From Agathobaculum sp. NTUH-O15-33 (lineage in GTDB: Bacteria; Bacillota; Clostridia; Oscillospirales; Butyricicoccaceae), in NCBI RefSeq assembly GCF_033193315.1, contig NZ_CP136187.1:3045501-3109500 (forward strand): 64,000 nucleotides of DNA. Reading direction: 5' to 3'. Position 1 is the first letter of the stretch. Every line of letters starts with the position of its first letter. The notes beneath the pieces were generated by a model. The model was not told the origin of the DNA, made no database searches, and saw nothing but the letters and a program-made list of their open reading frames with translations. The position numbers were made by a program, and so were the translations under genes. Of the stretch, positions 30,633-40,065 are shown piece after piece.

Positions 30633-30643
30633 CGGTCCGCTTT

Positions 30644-31663
30644 TTAATAAACCGGCTGTACCGGCTTGCCGGAATGGAAGGAATTTGTGATCGCGTAGGT
30701 GACGATCGTGGCCTTGGTCCCGTCGTACACGGTGATCTCCGGCTTGCGCCCCTGCTGAATGCAGTCGATAAAATCCACCATTTCGAGCAGGTACGCCTCG
30801 GCAAAGCGCTGCGGGAAGTTTTCAATGATGGGCTGTACCGCGCCGTTTTCGTCAAAGATCATGGCGCGGTTTTTCCACGGCACGCCCGCTACGCGAATGT
30901 GCGCGTCCGTGCCGACGATCTCGGTCTCGGTATGGTAGCCGTGCGGCGCCGTTCGCCCGACGTGCAGGAAGGCCACGGTGCCGTTGTCCAGCTTGAGCAT
31001 GGCCATGCCGGTCTCGGTGTCGCCGCCCTGCGCAAATTCGGGATGCTTAAAGGTCGTGCCGGCCGCGTATACCTCGGTGATCTCGCCGCCCAAAAACCAG
31101 CGCATCAGGTCGATATCGTGACTCGCGGCGTCAATGAAAATACCGCCCGAGGTCTTGCAGAACTTGATGCAGCTTTCGACGCACGCCTCGGGATCGAGCC
31201 CCGTGGCCTTGACCAGATAGGGCTTGCCGATCCGGCCCGCGTCGATCTGGGCCTTGGCGTCCGCGTAGGAAGGATCGTACCGGCGCATGAAGCCTAGGAA
31301 AAACAGCTTGTCCGGATGGCGCTCAACGGCCGCCTCGGCGCGCTTGCACTCCTCCAGCGAGCAGCCCAGCGGCTTGTCGGTAAACACATGCTTGTCCGCG
31401 TCGAGCGCGTATTCGATCATCCAGCAGTGCTCGGGCGAAGACGATACGATCACCACCGCCTCGATATCGGCCTGATCGACCATTTCCTTATAATCAAGAT
31501 AGGTCTGCGGCACGTTCAGTTCGTCCCTCGCGCGGTCGAGTTCGCTCTGCTCCAACGAGCACGCGGCGGTCAGGCGGCAGCCCGGTATTTTAAAGGCCAG
31601 ATTTTGTGCATGAACCCAGCCCAGACGGCCCAGACCGACAATGCCAACTTTGATTTGCTTCAT
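30644..31663 (-). CDS. Gfo/Idh/MocA-family dehydrogenase, inositol 2-dehydrogenase-like
   Basis: 339-residue NAD(P)-dependent sugar or polyol dehydrogenase. Rossmann motif VGIVGLGRLGWVHA at the N-terminus; catalytic-lysine block VFTDKPLGCSLEE (EKP position reads DKP); DAASHDIDLMRWFLGG supplies the conserved aspartate/histidine pair typical of inositol dehydrogenases. The closeness to IolG is by these motifs only. It is followed by a terminator and lies 197 bases from two LacI-type regulators, and near a divergent sugar ABC importer, so it probably oxidises the imported substrate. Confidence 0.85.
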   Translation of the reverse strand: MKQIKVGIVGLGRLGWVHAQNLAFKIPGCRLTAACSLEQSELDRARDELNVPQTYLDYKEMVDQADIEAVVIVSSSPEHCWMIEYALDADKHVFTDKPLGCSLEECKRAEAAVERHPDKLFFLGFMRRYDPSYADAKAQIDAGRIGKPYLVKATGLDPEACVESCIKFCKTSGGIFIDAASHDIDLMRWFLGGEITEVYAAGTTFKHPEFAQGGDTETGMAMLKLDNGTVAFLHVGRTAPHGYHTETEIVGTDAHIRVAGVPWKNRAMIFDENGAVQPIIENFPQRFAEAYLLEMVDFIDCIQQGRKPEITVYDGTKATIVTYAITNSFHSGKPVQPVY

Positions 31664-31806
31664 TTGGGTTTCCCTCTCTTCTTTCTCTTGGGTGTTTCTT
31701 CTCTCGCGCCTCCCATTTTATAGAAGGCCTGCCGCGAAAGCAATACGCGCCGGTAAAATACGCGCATTTGCACAGAACCCACCGTTTCCGCTGCGGCGGT
31801 TTGCAT

Positions 31807-31833
31807 AAAAAAACCGGCCCAATAGGCCGGTCT
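31807..31833 (-). terminator. Terminator of the LacI regulator pair
   Basis: Minus strand: ACCGGCC/GGCCGGT stem around TATTG, then T7. Confidence 0.8.
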
Positions 31834-31860
31834 TGCATGTGCGCTGTGCGGGGAACGTGC

Positions 31861-32886
31861 TTACAGCAGCTCCTGTGAAATGATGAAGCTGTCCGTATAA
31901 AGCTTGTCCTTTTTCGGCGGCATACCGCGGCGCAGCAGGTTATATAGCGTGATCACGGCTTTGTACGCCTTTTGGGTAAAGGTTTGCCCGATGATAAAGT
32001 CGATCTGCCCGTTTTGCAGATATTTTTTCGCCGCCGGCGTCAGATCGTTGCAAATAATGCGCACCGGATGCCCGGCCTGCGCCTTACGCACCCCATCGAC
32101 ACAGCCGGAAACGCTTTCATTCGCCATATAAATGTACTTCAGGCGCGGCCTTTCCCTCAGCGCGCTGCATACGGTGGCGCTGGTCGCATCAAACCGCTCG
32201 TAGCACTCCGCGATGGTGTAGCAATCGGGCGAAAAGCCCTGCGATTGCAGGTAACGCACAAAGCCGTCGACGCGGGCCTTGCCCGTTTCAAAGTCCATGC
32301 GCCCCGTAACGATGAGCACCTCGTCGTTCGGCCGCATAAAGCGCGCCATCAGCCCGGCCGCGATCGCGCCCGATCGGTACAGGTCCTGCCCGATATAGCA
32401 CACGCGCTTGGAATTGGGCACATCCGAATCATAGGTGACGACCGCGATGCCGCGGGCCGCGAGCTCGTCTATTTTCATCTCGATCACCGAGGATTGCGCC
32501 GCGCTCAGCACAATGCCGTTCACGCCCTGCCCGGCCAGCCGGTCCAGCAGCGCGATATACTCATCCGGCGAGCGCGAGGTCATCTCGTACGTCAGTACGC
32601 GCAGCGCGCTGTCGTTGATGGCGTGCTCGGCGTCGTTGATGCCCGCGTAGGTCTGCCGCGCAAAGTAGCTGTCATGCCACTTGGGCAGCAATACCGCGAT
32701 CGTCACGATTGAGGACGAAACGGGCTCCCTTCCGGTTCCGCCGACCGAATAGCCGCTTTCCCGCAATACCGACTCTACCTTTGCCCGGGTCTCGGGCAGC
32801 ACATGCGGCCTGCCGTGTAAAACACGGTCCACCGTGCCGCGGGAAACGCCGCACGTCCGCGCAATATCGCTGATTGTCCGCTTCAC
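31861..32886 (-). CDS. LacI-family transcriptional regulator (second of a tandem pair)
   Basis: 341 residues. The HTH TISDIARTCGVSRGTVDRVLHGRPHVLPET uses SRGTVDRVL in place of the usual SxxTVSRVL. The C-terminal sugar-binding domain is of the Peripla_BP_4 type (VTIAVLLPKWHDSYFARQTY; NGIVLSAAQ; VVTYDSDVP). It overlaps the preceding regulator by four bases (ATGA). The two proteins share HTH sequence and overall plan and are probably paralogues that may heterodimerise. The divergent ABC transporter is the likely target. Confidence 0.88.
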   Translation of the reverse strand: MKRTISDIARTCGVSRGTVDRVLHGRPHVLPETRAKVESVLRESGYSVGGTGREPVSSSIVTIAVLLPKWHDSYFARQTYAGINDAEHAINDSALRVLTYEMTSRSPDEYIALLDRLAGQGVNGIVLSAAQSSVIEMKIDELAARGIAVVTYDSDVPNSKRVCYIGQDLYRSGAIAAGLMARFMRPNDEVLIVTGRMDFETGKARVDGFVRYLQSQGFSPDCYTIAECYERFDATSATVCSALRERPRLKYIYMANESVSGCVDGVRKAQAGHPVRIICNDLTPAAKKYLQNGQIDFIIGQTFTQKAYKAVITLYNLLRRGMPPKKDKLYTDSFIISQELL

Positions 32887-33944
32887 AGCTGTTCACCCGT
32901 GCGCTGCAGCATTTGCTGCGTGTAGATCGCCAGTCCGGTGTAGCACCGCTGCGCGCGCGGCTCAATGCCAAGGCACAGCATTTGGTACATGCTTTCGACG
33001 GCCTGCGCCGCCGTCCGCGCCACGCTCTGCCCGATCACGAAGTCCACATCGCCCGACGCGAGGAACCGGCGCGCGGCAGCCGTCGTATCGTTGCAAATCA
33101 CGGTGATCTTATAGGGAAGCTGCGCGCGGCGAATGCCCTCTATGCAGCCGGACACGCTTTGCGTGGCCATATAAATGTAGCGGATATGCTCATCCATGCG
33201 CAGTTGATGGTGCACGGTGCGCGCCGTTTCCTGAAATATCTCGTTGCAAAATACGATGGTAACGATACCTCTCCCTTCATGAACCGCCTGAGAAGGCGGA
33301 ATAAGCTCGCCCAGCCGCTCTTCAAAGCTTTCCACGCGCTTGCGGTGCGAATAAAACTGCATATCGCCCGATACGGCCAGCACGCGCTCGCCCGGGCGCA
33401 GGTACTTGGCCATCAGGCCCCCCGCCACACGGCCGGCGCGCGCGACGTCCTGCCCGACATAAAAAGCCGCCGGACACTGCGGCAGCTCGTCCATGCAGGT
33501 CACGATGCGCACGCCCTTGTCCGCCGCGCGGTTCAGGCGGGAGGTGATCTCGTTTTCCATGGGCGCGTTGAGGATGACGCCCTCCACCCCTTGCGCGAGC
33601 AGCCGGTCGATCGCCTCCGCGTGCTCGCCTACCGAACGCCCTGCAAGCTGCTCAATGATGAGGGAAAACTCCCTTTTATCGGTCTTGGCCAGCGCCGTGC
33701 GGATGCCCCGCTGCGAATGACGGAAAAAATAGCGGTCCGGCCAGCCGGGAAGAATCACTCCCGCCGTATGGCGAACCGTGCATTTTTCAATCTGTGAAGG
33801 GGAGCGATAGCCTGTTCGCGCCAGCGCGGACAGCACATTCCGCCTGATTTGCGGATGCACATAAGGCCGGTTATGCAACACACGGTCCACGGTGCCGCGC
33901 GATACGTTGCACATTTTCGCGATTTGCTCGATCGTTACCTTCAT
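32883..33944 (-). CDS. LacI-family transcriptional regulator (first of a tandem pair)
   Basis: 353 residues. HTH VTIEQIAKMCNVSRGTVDRV with RPYVHPQIRRNVLSAL as hinge region; ligand domain starts TAGVILPGWPDRYFFRHSQRG and includes VEGVILNAPMENEI, VTCMDELPQ and VICNDTTAAARRFL, closely parallel to its neighbour. ATG after AAGGAG. It is transcribed divergently from the sugar-binding-protein gene across a 333-bp region rich in TGCACA hexamers, the probable operators. Confidence 0.88.
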   Translation of the reverse strand: MKVTIEQIAKMCNVSRGTVDRVLHNRPYVHPQIRRNVLSALARTGYRSPSQIEKCTVRHTAGVILPGWPDRYFFRHSQRGIRTALAKTDKREFSLIIEQLAGRSVGEHAEAIDRLLAQGVEGVILNAPMENEITSRLNRAADKGVRIVTCMDELPQCPAAFYVGQDVARAGRVAGGLMAKYLRPGERVLAVSGDMQFYSHRKRVESFEERLGELIPPSQAVHEGRGIVTIVFCNEIFQETARTVHHQLRMDEHIRYIYMATQSVSGCIEGIRRAQLPYKITVICNDTTAAARRFLASGDVDFVIGQSVARTAAQAVESMYQMLCLGIEPRAQRCYTGLAIYTQQMLQRTGEQL

Positions 33945-33993
33945 TCCATACAGTCTCCTTGGTCTCGCTTATGTCCGGGCGTGTTTTTGAATC

Positions 33994-34023
33994 ATTATAC
34001 ACTGAGCCTATGGGCATTTCAAA
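33994..34023 (-). promoter_or_regulatory. Candidate promoter of the LacI pair
   Basis: Minus strand TTTGAA, 18 bases, TATAAT. The nearest TGCACA hexamer lies 11 bases upstream of the -35. Confidence 0.45.
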
Positions 34024-34033
34024 AAACGCACAG

Positions 34034-34202
34034 TGCACACAATCAAACCAAGGAAAAACACTCTTATTGATGCACAATATATGCAAAAGTACAGGAGCTA
34101 TCATAGTGAAAACGACGATATAAAATATGCACATTGACTTATTATGGTGAACTATCTAGAATTTTATTGTACGCATCGCACAAATGCTGTGCAGTGTGTG
34201 CA
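34034..34202. promoter_or_regulatory. Transporter promoter with clustered TGCACA/TGTGCA half-sites
   Basis: Plus-strand promoter TTGACT (34134), 17 bases, TAGAAT. Hexamers TGCACA at 34034, 34071 and 34128 and TGTGCA at 34188 and 34197 surround it; the one at 34128 abuts the -35, and TGCACAATATATGCA at 34071 is a partial palindrome. Candidate sites for the two adjacent LacI-type proteins. Confidence 0.6.
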
Positions 34203-34277
34203 TCTTATAAACCGGTTAGAGGACCGGCTTATCGGAAGACGCACAGAAAATGAGAAGAGAAAGAAGAGGTACAAACT

Positions 34278-35312
34278 ATGAAAAAGAGACTATTTGCCAT
34301 GTTGCTCGCTAGCGCGATGTTGACCGGCATGCTGTCCGGCTGCGGCGACAAGCCCGCCGAGCCCACGGCAGACGGCGATTCCGCCGGTACGTCCGACGCG
34401 TCCACGCCTGCCGGCGACGGCAACTACTCGATCGACGTGATCCTTAAGACCACGGCTTCCGAGTACTGGCAGTACGTACAGGCCGGCGCGCTGGCCTACG
34501 CCAAGGAGAACCCGAACGTAAAGGTAGAAGTCAAGGGCGCGCCGAGCGAGACCTCCTATGACGAGCAGCTGAACATGATCCAGACCGACCTTTCGAGCGA
34601 TTACGACGGCTACGTCATCGCGCCGCTGCAGGCCGACATGGTCGCCAATCTGGTCAAGGGCCAGACCAAGCCGATCGTCGCGGTTGATACCAAGATCGAA
34701 GCACCCGAAGTACTTAGCTTCATCGGCACCGGCAACGAGTCCGCCGGCAAGCTGGGCGGCGAAGCCGCTGCCAAGCTCGCGAAGGAGCGCGGCTGGGAAG
34801 AGATCAAGTGCATCGAAATCGCCGGCGTACAGGGCGACACCACCAACACCGACCGTATGAACGGCTACAAGGCTGGCGTTGAAGCTGCCGGCGGCGAGTT
34901 CCTCGACAGCGAAGTACAGTACGCGGACGCCGTGCCGGACAAGGCCGTTGCCGCGATGGAAGGCATCATCTCCAAGTTCCCGGAAGGCGTTGCGATCATC
35001 TGCGCCAACAACGACGACATGGCGATGGCAGCCGCTAAGGTAGCCGCGGATAACGAAAACTACAAGAACACCGTGTTCCTTGGCTTTGACGGCATCCAGT
35101 CCGCCTGCACCGCCATCCTCGAAGGCCGCCTGACGATGTCTGTCGCGCAGCAGGGCTACGAGATGGGCTACAAGTCTGTTGAAGCAGTCGTCAACAAGCT
35201 CAATGGTCAGGAGATCGAAGCCTTCATCGACTCCGGCGCCGACATCGTAAACGCGGACAACGCACAGGAGCGCAAGGATACGCTGCAGGGCTATCTGGAT
35301 TCGGTAAAATAA
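34278..35312 (+). CDS. Sugar ABC transporter substrate-binding lipoprotein (RbsB-like)
   Basis: 344 residues. Signal peptide MKKRLFAMLLASAMLTGML and lipobox SGCG, then a low-complexity linker and a type-I periplasmic-binding fold of the ribose/galactose class (IDVILKTTASEYWQYVQAGA; DGYVIAPLQADMVANLV; AVDTKIEAPEVLSFIGTGNE; IICANNDDMAMAAAKVA; VFLGFDGIQSACTAI). Anchored outside the membrane, it delivers sugar to the downstream permease. RBS AGAGG. A hairpin follows the gene, usual where binding protein must exceed transporter. The sugar is not identifiable. Confidence 0.92.
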   Translation: MKKRLFAMLLASAMLTGMLSGCGDKPAEPTADGDSAGTSDASTPAGDGNYSIDVILKTTASEYWQYVQAGALAYAKENPNVKVEVKGAPSETSYDEQLNMIQTDLSSDYDGYVIAPLQADMVANLVKGQTKPIVAVDTKIEAPEVLSFIGTGNESAGKLGGEAAAKLAKERGWEEIKCIEIAGVQGDTTNTDRMNGYKAGVEAAGGEFLDSEVQYADAVPDKAVAAMEGIISKFPEGVAIICANNDDMAMAAAKVAADNENYKNTVFLGFDGIQSACTAILEGRLTMSVAQQGYEMGYKSVEAVVNKLNGQEIEAFIDSGADIVNADNAQERKDTLQGYLDSVK

Positions 35313-35351
35313 CGATCACACAGGTTTGAGTGCAATCATAAACCAATAATT

Positions 35352-35402
35352 GACGCCTCTGTCAACAGTTTTGCTGAAAAACGAAAACAGAGGCGTCTCT
35401 CT
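35352..35402 (+). terminator. Attenuating terminator after the binding-protein gene
   Basis: GACGCCTCTGT pairs with ACAGAGGCGTC across a 24-base loop, then a pyrimidine-rich CTCTTT tract. Confidence 0.7.
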
Positions 35403-35536
35403 TTCCGCAGGGTCAAAACAAAGCCCCCTCTGCGGTAGCCGGTATTAGCCAACAAGCGGCGGCCGTGACGAACACGGCCTCCGCTTTGGTTTGCCGGGCA
35501 CGTACGCATCTCGGAGAAAAGGGTGATCTAATATTT

Positions 35537-37039
35537 ATGAGTGAATACGTAGTAGAACTAAAAAACGCTACCAAACGATTTCCGGGCGTGGTGGCGCTGA
35601 AAAACATGAGTCTCGCGGTCAAGCCCGGAGAAATACTGGGGCTGATCGGAGAAAACGGCGCGGGCAAGTCGACGCTGATCAAGGTACTGACCGGCGTGCA
35701 TCAGGCGGATGAAGGGCATATCTATGTCAACGGACAGGAAATGCACTTTAAGGATCCGAACGATTCTGCGGCTGCAGGCATCGCGTGTGTATATCAGGAA
35801 CTGAATATTGAGCCGCTTTTGAGCATCACGGATAATATTTTTATCAACAAGTGGCTGAAAAAGGGCGGTCTGCTCGATTATTCCGCCATGCATAAAAAGG
35901 CCAAGGAGGTCATGGAATCCCTTGGTCAGGATGTCGACCCGACCAAGGCCGCGGGTACGTTCGGCATGGGCGTGCAGCAGATGATTGAGATCGCCAAGGC
36001 CGTGCTGATCGACGCGAAAATGATCATCATGGACGAGCCGACCTCTTCCCTTGGCGAAAAAGAAGTAGACCAGCTGATGAAAACGTGCCGCGAGCTCCGC
36101 GAGCGCGGAATCGGCATCGTATTTGTTTCGCACAAACTCGAAGAGCTGTTCGAGCTGTGCGACCGCGTAACGGTCATGCGCGACGGCGAGCATATCTGGA
36201 CCAAAAAAGTGACCGATACCGACAACGACGACCTGATCACCGGCATGGTGGGCCGCAGTCTGGAGAACCAGTTCCCGAAGGAATTCGGCGAAAAGGGCGA
36301 TTGCGCGCTCAAGGTAGAGGGCCTGCAGGAAGGCGGCGTGCTGTACGACGTCGGCTTCGAGGCTTACAGCGGCCAGATCTTGGGCTTTGCGGGTCTGGTA
36401 GGCGCCGGACGCACGGAGACGATGCGCGCGATTTTCGGCGCGGACCCGATCGACGGCGGCAAGGTATACATCCATGGCAAGGAAACGCGCATTGGCTCTC
36501 CGCGCGACGCGATCCGCAACAAGATCGCCTTCCTGACCGAGGACCGCAAGGGACAGGGCTTGGTGCTGGCGCAGACCATTCGCACCAACCTGATCATGGC
36601 AAATATGAAGGGCTTTTGTAATGGGCCGTTCTTGGATGAAAAGCGGATAGAAGATTCCGGCGAGCAGCACATCAGCTCGCTGCGCATCAAGACGCCGTCG
36701 ATCGACGAGATCGTCGGCCAGCTGTCGGGCGGCAACCAGCAAAAGGTGGTCATCGGCAAGTGGGTCAACACGGACGCGGACATTTTCATTTTCGACGAGC
36801 CGACGCGCGGCATCGACGTCGGCGCAAAGGTCGAGGTCTACAACGTCATGAACAGCCTTGTCATGGCGGGTAAATGCGTGATCATGGTATCGTCGGAAAT
36901 GCCCGAAATCCTCGGCATGAGCGACCGGGTGGTCGTTATGCGCGGAGGCCGGGTCATGGCGACGATCGATCGCGACAGCAAGCATTTCAACCAAGAGGAT
37001 ATCATGAAAGCTGCATGGGGAGGAACATTAGATGACTAA
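35537..37039 (+). CDS. Sugar ABC transporter ATP-binding protein (RbsA/MglA-like, two NBDs)
   Basis: 500 residues, two fused nucleotide-binding domains. The first has Walker [10 protein letters not shown], signature FGMGVQQMIEIAKA and Walker B IIMDEPTSSL. The second has the degenerate Walker A GLVGAGRTE usual for this family, signature LSGGNQQKVVIGKW and Walker B FIFDEPTRGIDVGAK. Start ATG (MSEYVVELKN) gives the family's normal N-terminus; upstream in-frame codons are not needed. Stop overlaps the permease start by eight bases. Confidence 0.93.
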   Translation: MSEYVVELKNATKRFPGVVALKNMSLAVKPGEILGLIGENGAGKSTLIKVLTGVHQADEGHIYVNGQEMHFKDPNDSAAAGIACVYQELNIEPLLSITDNIFINKWLKKGGLLDYSAMHKKAKEVMESLGQDVDPTKAAGTFGMGVQQMIEIAKAVLIDAKMIIMDEPTSSLGEKEVDQLMKTCRELRERGIGIVFVSHKLEELFELCDRVTVMRDGEHIWTKKVTDTDNDDLITGMVGRSLENQFPKEFGEKGDCALKVEGLQEGGVLYDVGFEAYSGQILGFAGLVGAGRTETMRAIFGADPIDGGKVYIHGKETRIGSPRDAIRNKIAFLTEDRKGQGLVLAQTIRTNLIMANMKGFCNGPFLDEKRIEDSGEQHISSLRIKTPSIDEIVGQLSGGNQQKVVIGKWVNTDADIFIFDEPTRGIDVGAKVEVYNVMNSLVMAGKCVIMVSSEMPEILGMSDRVVVMRGGRVMATIDRDSKHFNQEDIMKAAWGGTLDD

Positions 37040-38030
37040 GACCAAAAAGAAGAGCGCCGGTGCGTCGCAGCTTGGCACACTGATCGCGCTGATACTGCTG
37101 TGTATCGTGCTTTCGATCGTAACCAAGGGCAAGTTTCTCAATCCAAGTAATTTAATGAACGTATTGAGCCAAACCTCGTTCAACGCCCTGCTGAGTATCG
37201 GCATGCTGCTGTGTCTGATCACGGCCGGCATCGACCTGTCGGTAGGCGCGAATGCAACGTTTTGCGCTTGTATGGCGGGCATGCTGGTACAGCGCGGTTC
37301 GAGCAACGCCGTACTGATGCTGGTGATCGCCATTGCCTCCGGCACGCTGATCGGCTGGGTCAACGGCATGCTGCTCACGCGCCTGCACCTGCCTCACCCG
37401 TTCGTATCCACCTTGGGCATGAAAAACTTCCTGTGGGGCCTCGCGCTGCTGGTAACCAGCTCGCAGATGGTATCCGGCTTCCCGGCCGGCGTTATGTGGC
37501 TGGGCGACGCGCGCGTGTTCAAGTCCTTCGGCGGCGGCGTGCCGGTCAGCTTCCTGCTGGTTATCGTTCTTTACATCATCATGCATGTGTTCCTGACGCG
37601 CTCGGCGCTGGGCCGCTCGATCTACTGCGTGGGCGGTAACCCGGAAGCCGCGCGGCTGTCCGGTATCCACTCGGCTAACGTACTTACCTTCTGCTATACC
37701 CTTTCCGGCCTGTGCGCGGCCCTCGCGGGCATCGTATCGATCGGCCGTTCGTCCATCACCAACGGCGTTAACGCCGTGCAGCCGTTTGATACCGACGCGA
37801 TCGCGGCCTGCATCATCGGCGGCGCATCGTTCATGGGCGGCAAGGGCACCATGCTCGGCACCATCATCGGCGCGCTGATCATCGGCGTGCTGCGCAACGG
37901 CTTTACGCTGCTGGCCGCTTCCTCGGCCATCCAGAACATGGTGCTTGGCCTTGTTATTATCATCGCCGTCTTTATCGACGTCACGCGTGAGCGCATGGAG
38001 GCTAAGGCCCGCCGGCTCGCCGCTAAATAA
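37032..38030 (+). CDS. Sugar ABC transporter permease (RbsC-like)
   Basis: 332 residues with about ten membrane segments. Family landmarks: AGIDLSVGANATFCACMAGM after TM2, NGMLLTRLHLPHPFVSTLGM, GRSIYCVGGNPEAARLSGI (the EAA-like cytoplasmic loop) and TDAIAACIIGGASFMGGKGT. Translationally coupled to the ATPase. It completes the importer of which the LacI pair is the probable regulator. Followed by a strong terminator. Confidence 0.92.
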   Translation: MTKTKKKSAGASQLGTLIALILLCIVLSIVTKGKFLNPSNLMNVLSQTSFNALLSIGMLLCLITAGIDLSVGANATFCACMAGMLVQRGSSNAVLMLVIAIASGTLIGWVNGMLLTRLHLPHPFVSTLGMKNFLWGLALLVTSSQMVSGFPAGVMWLGDARVFKSFGGGVPVSFLLVIVLYIIMHVFLTRSALGRSIYCVGGNPEAARLSGIHSANVLTFCYTLSGLCAALAGIVSIGRSSITNGVNAVQPFDTDAIAACIIGGASFMGGKGTMLGTIIGALIIGVLRNGFTLLAASSAIQNMVLGLVIIIAVFIDVTRERMEAKARRLAAK

Positions 38031-38067
38031 GCCCATATCATTTCATTTTTCTTCTATTATCCCTAGC

Positions 38068-38107
38068 AAAGACGCCGACCGCCGGTTTTCCGGCGGTCGG
38101 CGTCTTT
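38068..38107 (+). terminator. Strong terminator of the ABC importer operon
   Basis: An 18-bp perfect GC-rich stem (AAAGACGCCGACCGCCGG and complement) around TTTT, ending GTCTTTG. Confidence 0.85.
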
Positions 38108-38220
38108 GTTGCCGTTATCCTGCGGTGTGATCCCGCAATCGTCTATTTCGCGCTCAAACGCATAGGACAGCCCGCCCCGCGCATAGGTTACCGTAAAACG
38201 ACGAAATGAGGTGCACCGCC

Positions 38221-38922
38221 ATGTTTTGGACGGCCCTGCTCGCGCTTTCGGGCGCATTTTTCTTTTTTGTCCTGCGTGTGCAAGGCGCGGACGGTTCGTT
38301 TCCCAAACCGCTTTCGCCCGAAGAGGAACAAGACCTGCTCCGCCGCATGAACGAGGAGGGCGACCAAGACGCCCGCACCGCTCTGATCGAGCACAATCTG
38401 CGGCTGGTGGCCCATATTGTAAAGAAGTATTACTCCGACAAATCCGAGCAGGACGATCTGATCTCGATCGGCACGATCGGGCTGATCAAGGCGGTGGGCA
38501 CCTTCCGGCCGGATAAAAACATTAAGCTGGCTACCTATGCCTCCAAATGCATCCAAAACGAACTGCTCATGCATTTTCGCCAAAAGCGCAAAAGCGCGGG
38601 CGAGCTTTCGCTCTCCGACGCGCTCGACACCGACGGCGAGGGCAACGCTCTTGCCCTGATGGACGTGATCTGCTGCGAGGACGAAAACCTTTGCGCCGTG
38701 GACGATCACGACCGGTACGACGCCATGTATCAAGCCCTTGCCCATGGCCTGACCCCGCGTGAACGCGAGATCATCCGCCTGCGCTACGGCCTCGGCCTTC
38801 CCGCCGCCCTCCCCCAGCGCGAGATCGCCAAACAGCTCGGCATCTCGCGGAGCTATGTATCGCGCATCGAGAAAAAAGCGCTGGAAAAAATGAAGGAGCG
38901 GCTCGGGCAGCGAAGCGAATAA
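38221..38922 (+). CDS. sigK: RNA polymerase sporulation sigma factor SigK
   Basis: 233 residues. A short hydrophobic pro-sequence-like N-terminus (MFWTALLALSGAFFFFVLRV) precedes region 2 (ARTALIEHNLRLVAHIVKKY; LISIGTIGLIKAVGTF; LATYASKCIQNELLMHFR) and region 4 (LTPREREIIRLRYGL; QREIAKQLGISRSYVSRIEKKALEKM). These match the late mother-cell factor SigK. The gene is intact, not split by a skin-type element. ATG after GAGGTG. It implies an endospore-forming host. SigE-dependent transcription is expected but not verified here. Confidence 0.9.
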   Translation: MFWTALLALSGAFFFFVLRVQGADGSFPKPLSPEEEQDLLRRMNEEGDQDARTALIEHNLRLVAHIVKKYYSDKSEQDDLISIGTIGLIKAVGTFRPDKNIKLATYASKCIQNELLMHFRQKRKSAGELSLSDALDTDGEGNALALMDVICCEDENLCAVDDHDRYDAMYQALAHGLTPREREIIRLRYGLGLPAALPQREIAKQLGISRSYVSRIEKKALEKMKERLGQRSE

Positions 38923-38994
38923 GCGGCACGCCGACAGCACGCCGGCGCGCCGCTATGACTTGCCGCCTGGGACAGGGTTCGCGCGGACGGCGTT

Positions 38995-40065
38995 TTACTT
39001 TTCTTGGGCCGGGCGAATCGAGCCGCCCTCTATCCAAGTCACCTCTACGATCTGCCGCCGCAGCGGCGCCTTACCGCCGCCGATACGATCCGTCAGTGTG
39101 CTGACGATCAGATCGGCTTGCGCGGCGTTGCCGGGGTCGAGGGTGGTCAGCCGCGGCTGGACGTTCAGCGTCAGGTCGATATTGTCGAACCCGACCAAAC
39201 CGATATCATCCGGGATACGCAGTCCCAGATCCTGCGCCGCTTCCATCACGCAAATGGCGATCTGGTCGCAGCCGCACAAAAACACCTCCGGCAACGCCGG
39301 GTGGGCTTGCAAATAGCGCTTCTGATCATGAAACAGCGTTTCGGTATCCGCGGCGCAGTCGGTCAAGACCCATTCCGGACGGCGTTCCAGCCCCAGCGCG
39401 TCGAGCGCGGCCTGAAACCCCATGTATCGTTCCCGCTGTCCAACGCCCAGCGAGACATTGCCCAGAAAGCCGATCTTGCGGTAACCGCGCTCGTACAGCC
39501 GGTACACCGCGTTGTGGATGGCGGACAGATTATCCTCCATCACGCAATCTGTGAACCTGTCGCAAAAATAAAACCCGCTGGTGACAACCGGAATGTCCAG
39601 ATCAAACACCAGATGAATCTGTTCATACGCCATGTCCCCCAGTATGATAATGCCCTTGATACTATTGATCTGGCAGAACGTGCCAAGCTGCTCCCGGGTC
39701 ATACGGGGATTGAACATGCTTTCTACGATCAGTCCATAGCCCAGACTGTTTAGCCGGCTTTCCAAAAAAGTCTTGAGCTCTGTATAAAAATAAAAGGTGG
39801 AAAAATAGCTGGAATCGGTGAAGATACAGATATTTTGCTGGGTCTGTACTTTTCCGCCAGCCGGGGCAAAGCCTGTTTGCGCGCCGCTTTCGTTATAAAC
39901 ATAACCCAGTTCGTCCGCCATGCGAAGGATCTCTTCCCGGGTCTCCTTTTTGATCGTTGGTATATTGCGCAGCGCTAGGGAAACCGTGTTCTGTGATATG
40001 TCCAGACGCTTTGCAATGTCCTTCATCGTCACTTTTCCCTTTTTTACTCCTGCTGCGTTTTTCAC
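38995..40065 (-). CDS. LacI-family transcriptional regulator of the second sugar locus
   Basis: 356 residues by the longest start. HTH VTMKDIAKRLDISQNTVSLALRNIPTI is a standard LacI domain; the effector domain shows ICIFTDSSYFSTFYFYTELK, IKGIIILGDMAYEQIHLV, GYRKIGFLGNVSLGVGQRERYMGF and DIGLVGFDNIDLT. GTG at 40065, GTG at 40032 and ATG at 40026 are all possible starts; the latter two put the HTH at the N-terminus as usual. Same strand as, and downstream of, the dehydrogenase and transporter genes it likely controls. Confidence 0.87.
   Translation of the reverse strand: MKNAAGVKKGKVTMKDIAKRLDISQNTVSLALRNIPTIKKETREEILRMADELGYVYNESGAQTGFAPAGGKVQTQQNICIFTDSSYFSTFYFYTELKTFLESRLNSLGYGLIVESMFNPRMTREQLGTFCQINSIKGIIILGDMAYEQIHLVFDLDIPVVTSGFYFCDRFTDCVMEDNLSAIHNAVYRLYERGYRKIGFLGNVSLGVGQRERYMGFQAALDALGLERRPEWVLTDCAADTETLFHDQKRYLQAHPALPEVFLCGCDQIAICVMEAAQDLGLRIPDDIGLVGFDNIDLTLNVQPRLTTLDPGNAAQADLIVSTLTDRIGGGKAPLRRQIVEVTWIEGGSIRPAQEK

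Noticed and set aside
34034..34202. TGCACA cluster considered as a catabolite-response (cre) site
   Set aside because: The hexamers lack the cre consensus with its central CG and match each other rather than CcpA sites.
38995..39753. Plus-strand frame opposite the LacI gene
   Set aside because: The minus-strand gene has a full LacI HTH and effector domain; the other is a shadow.
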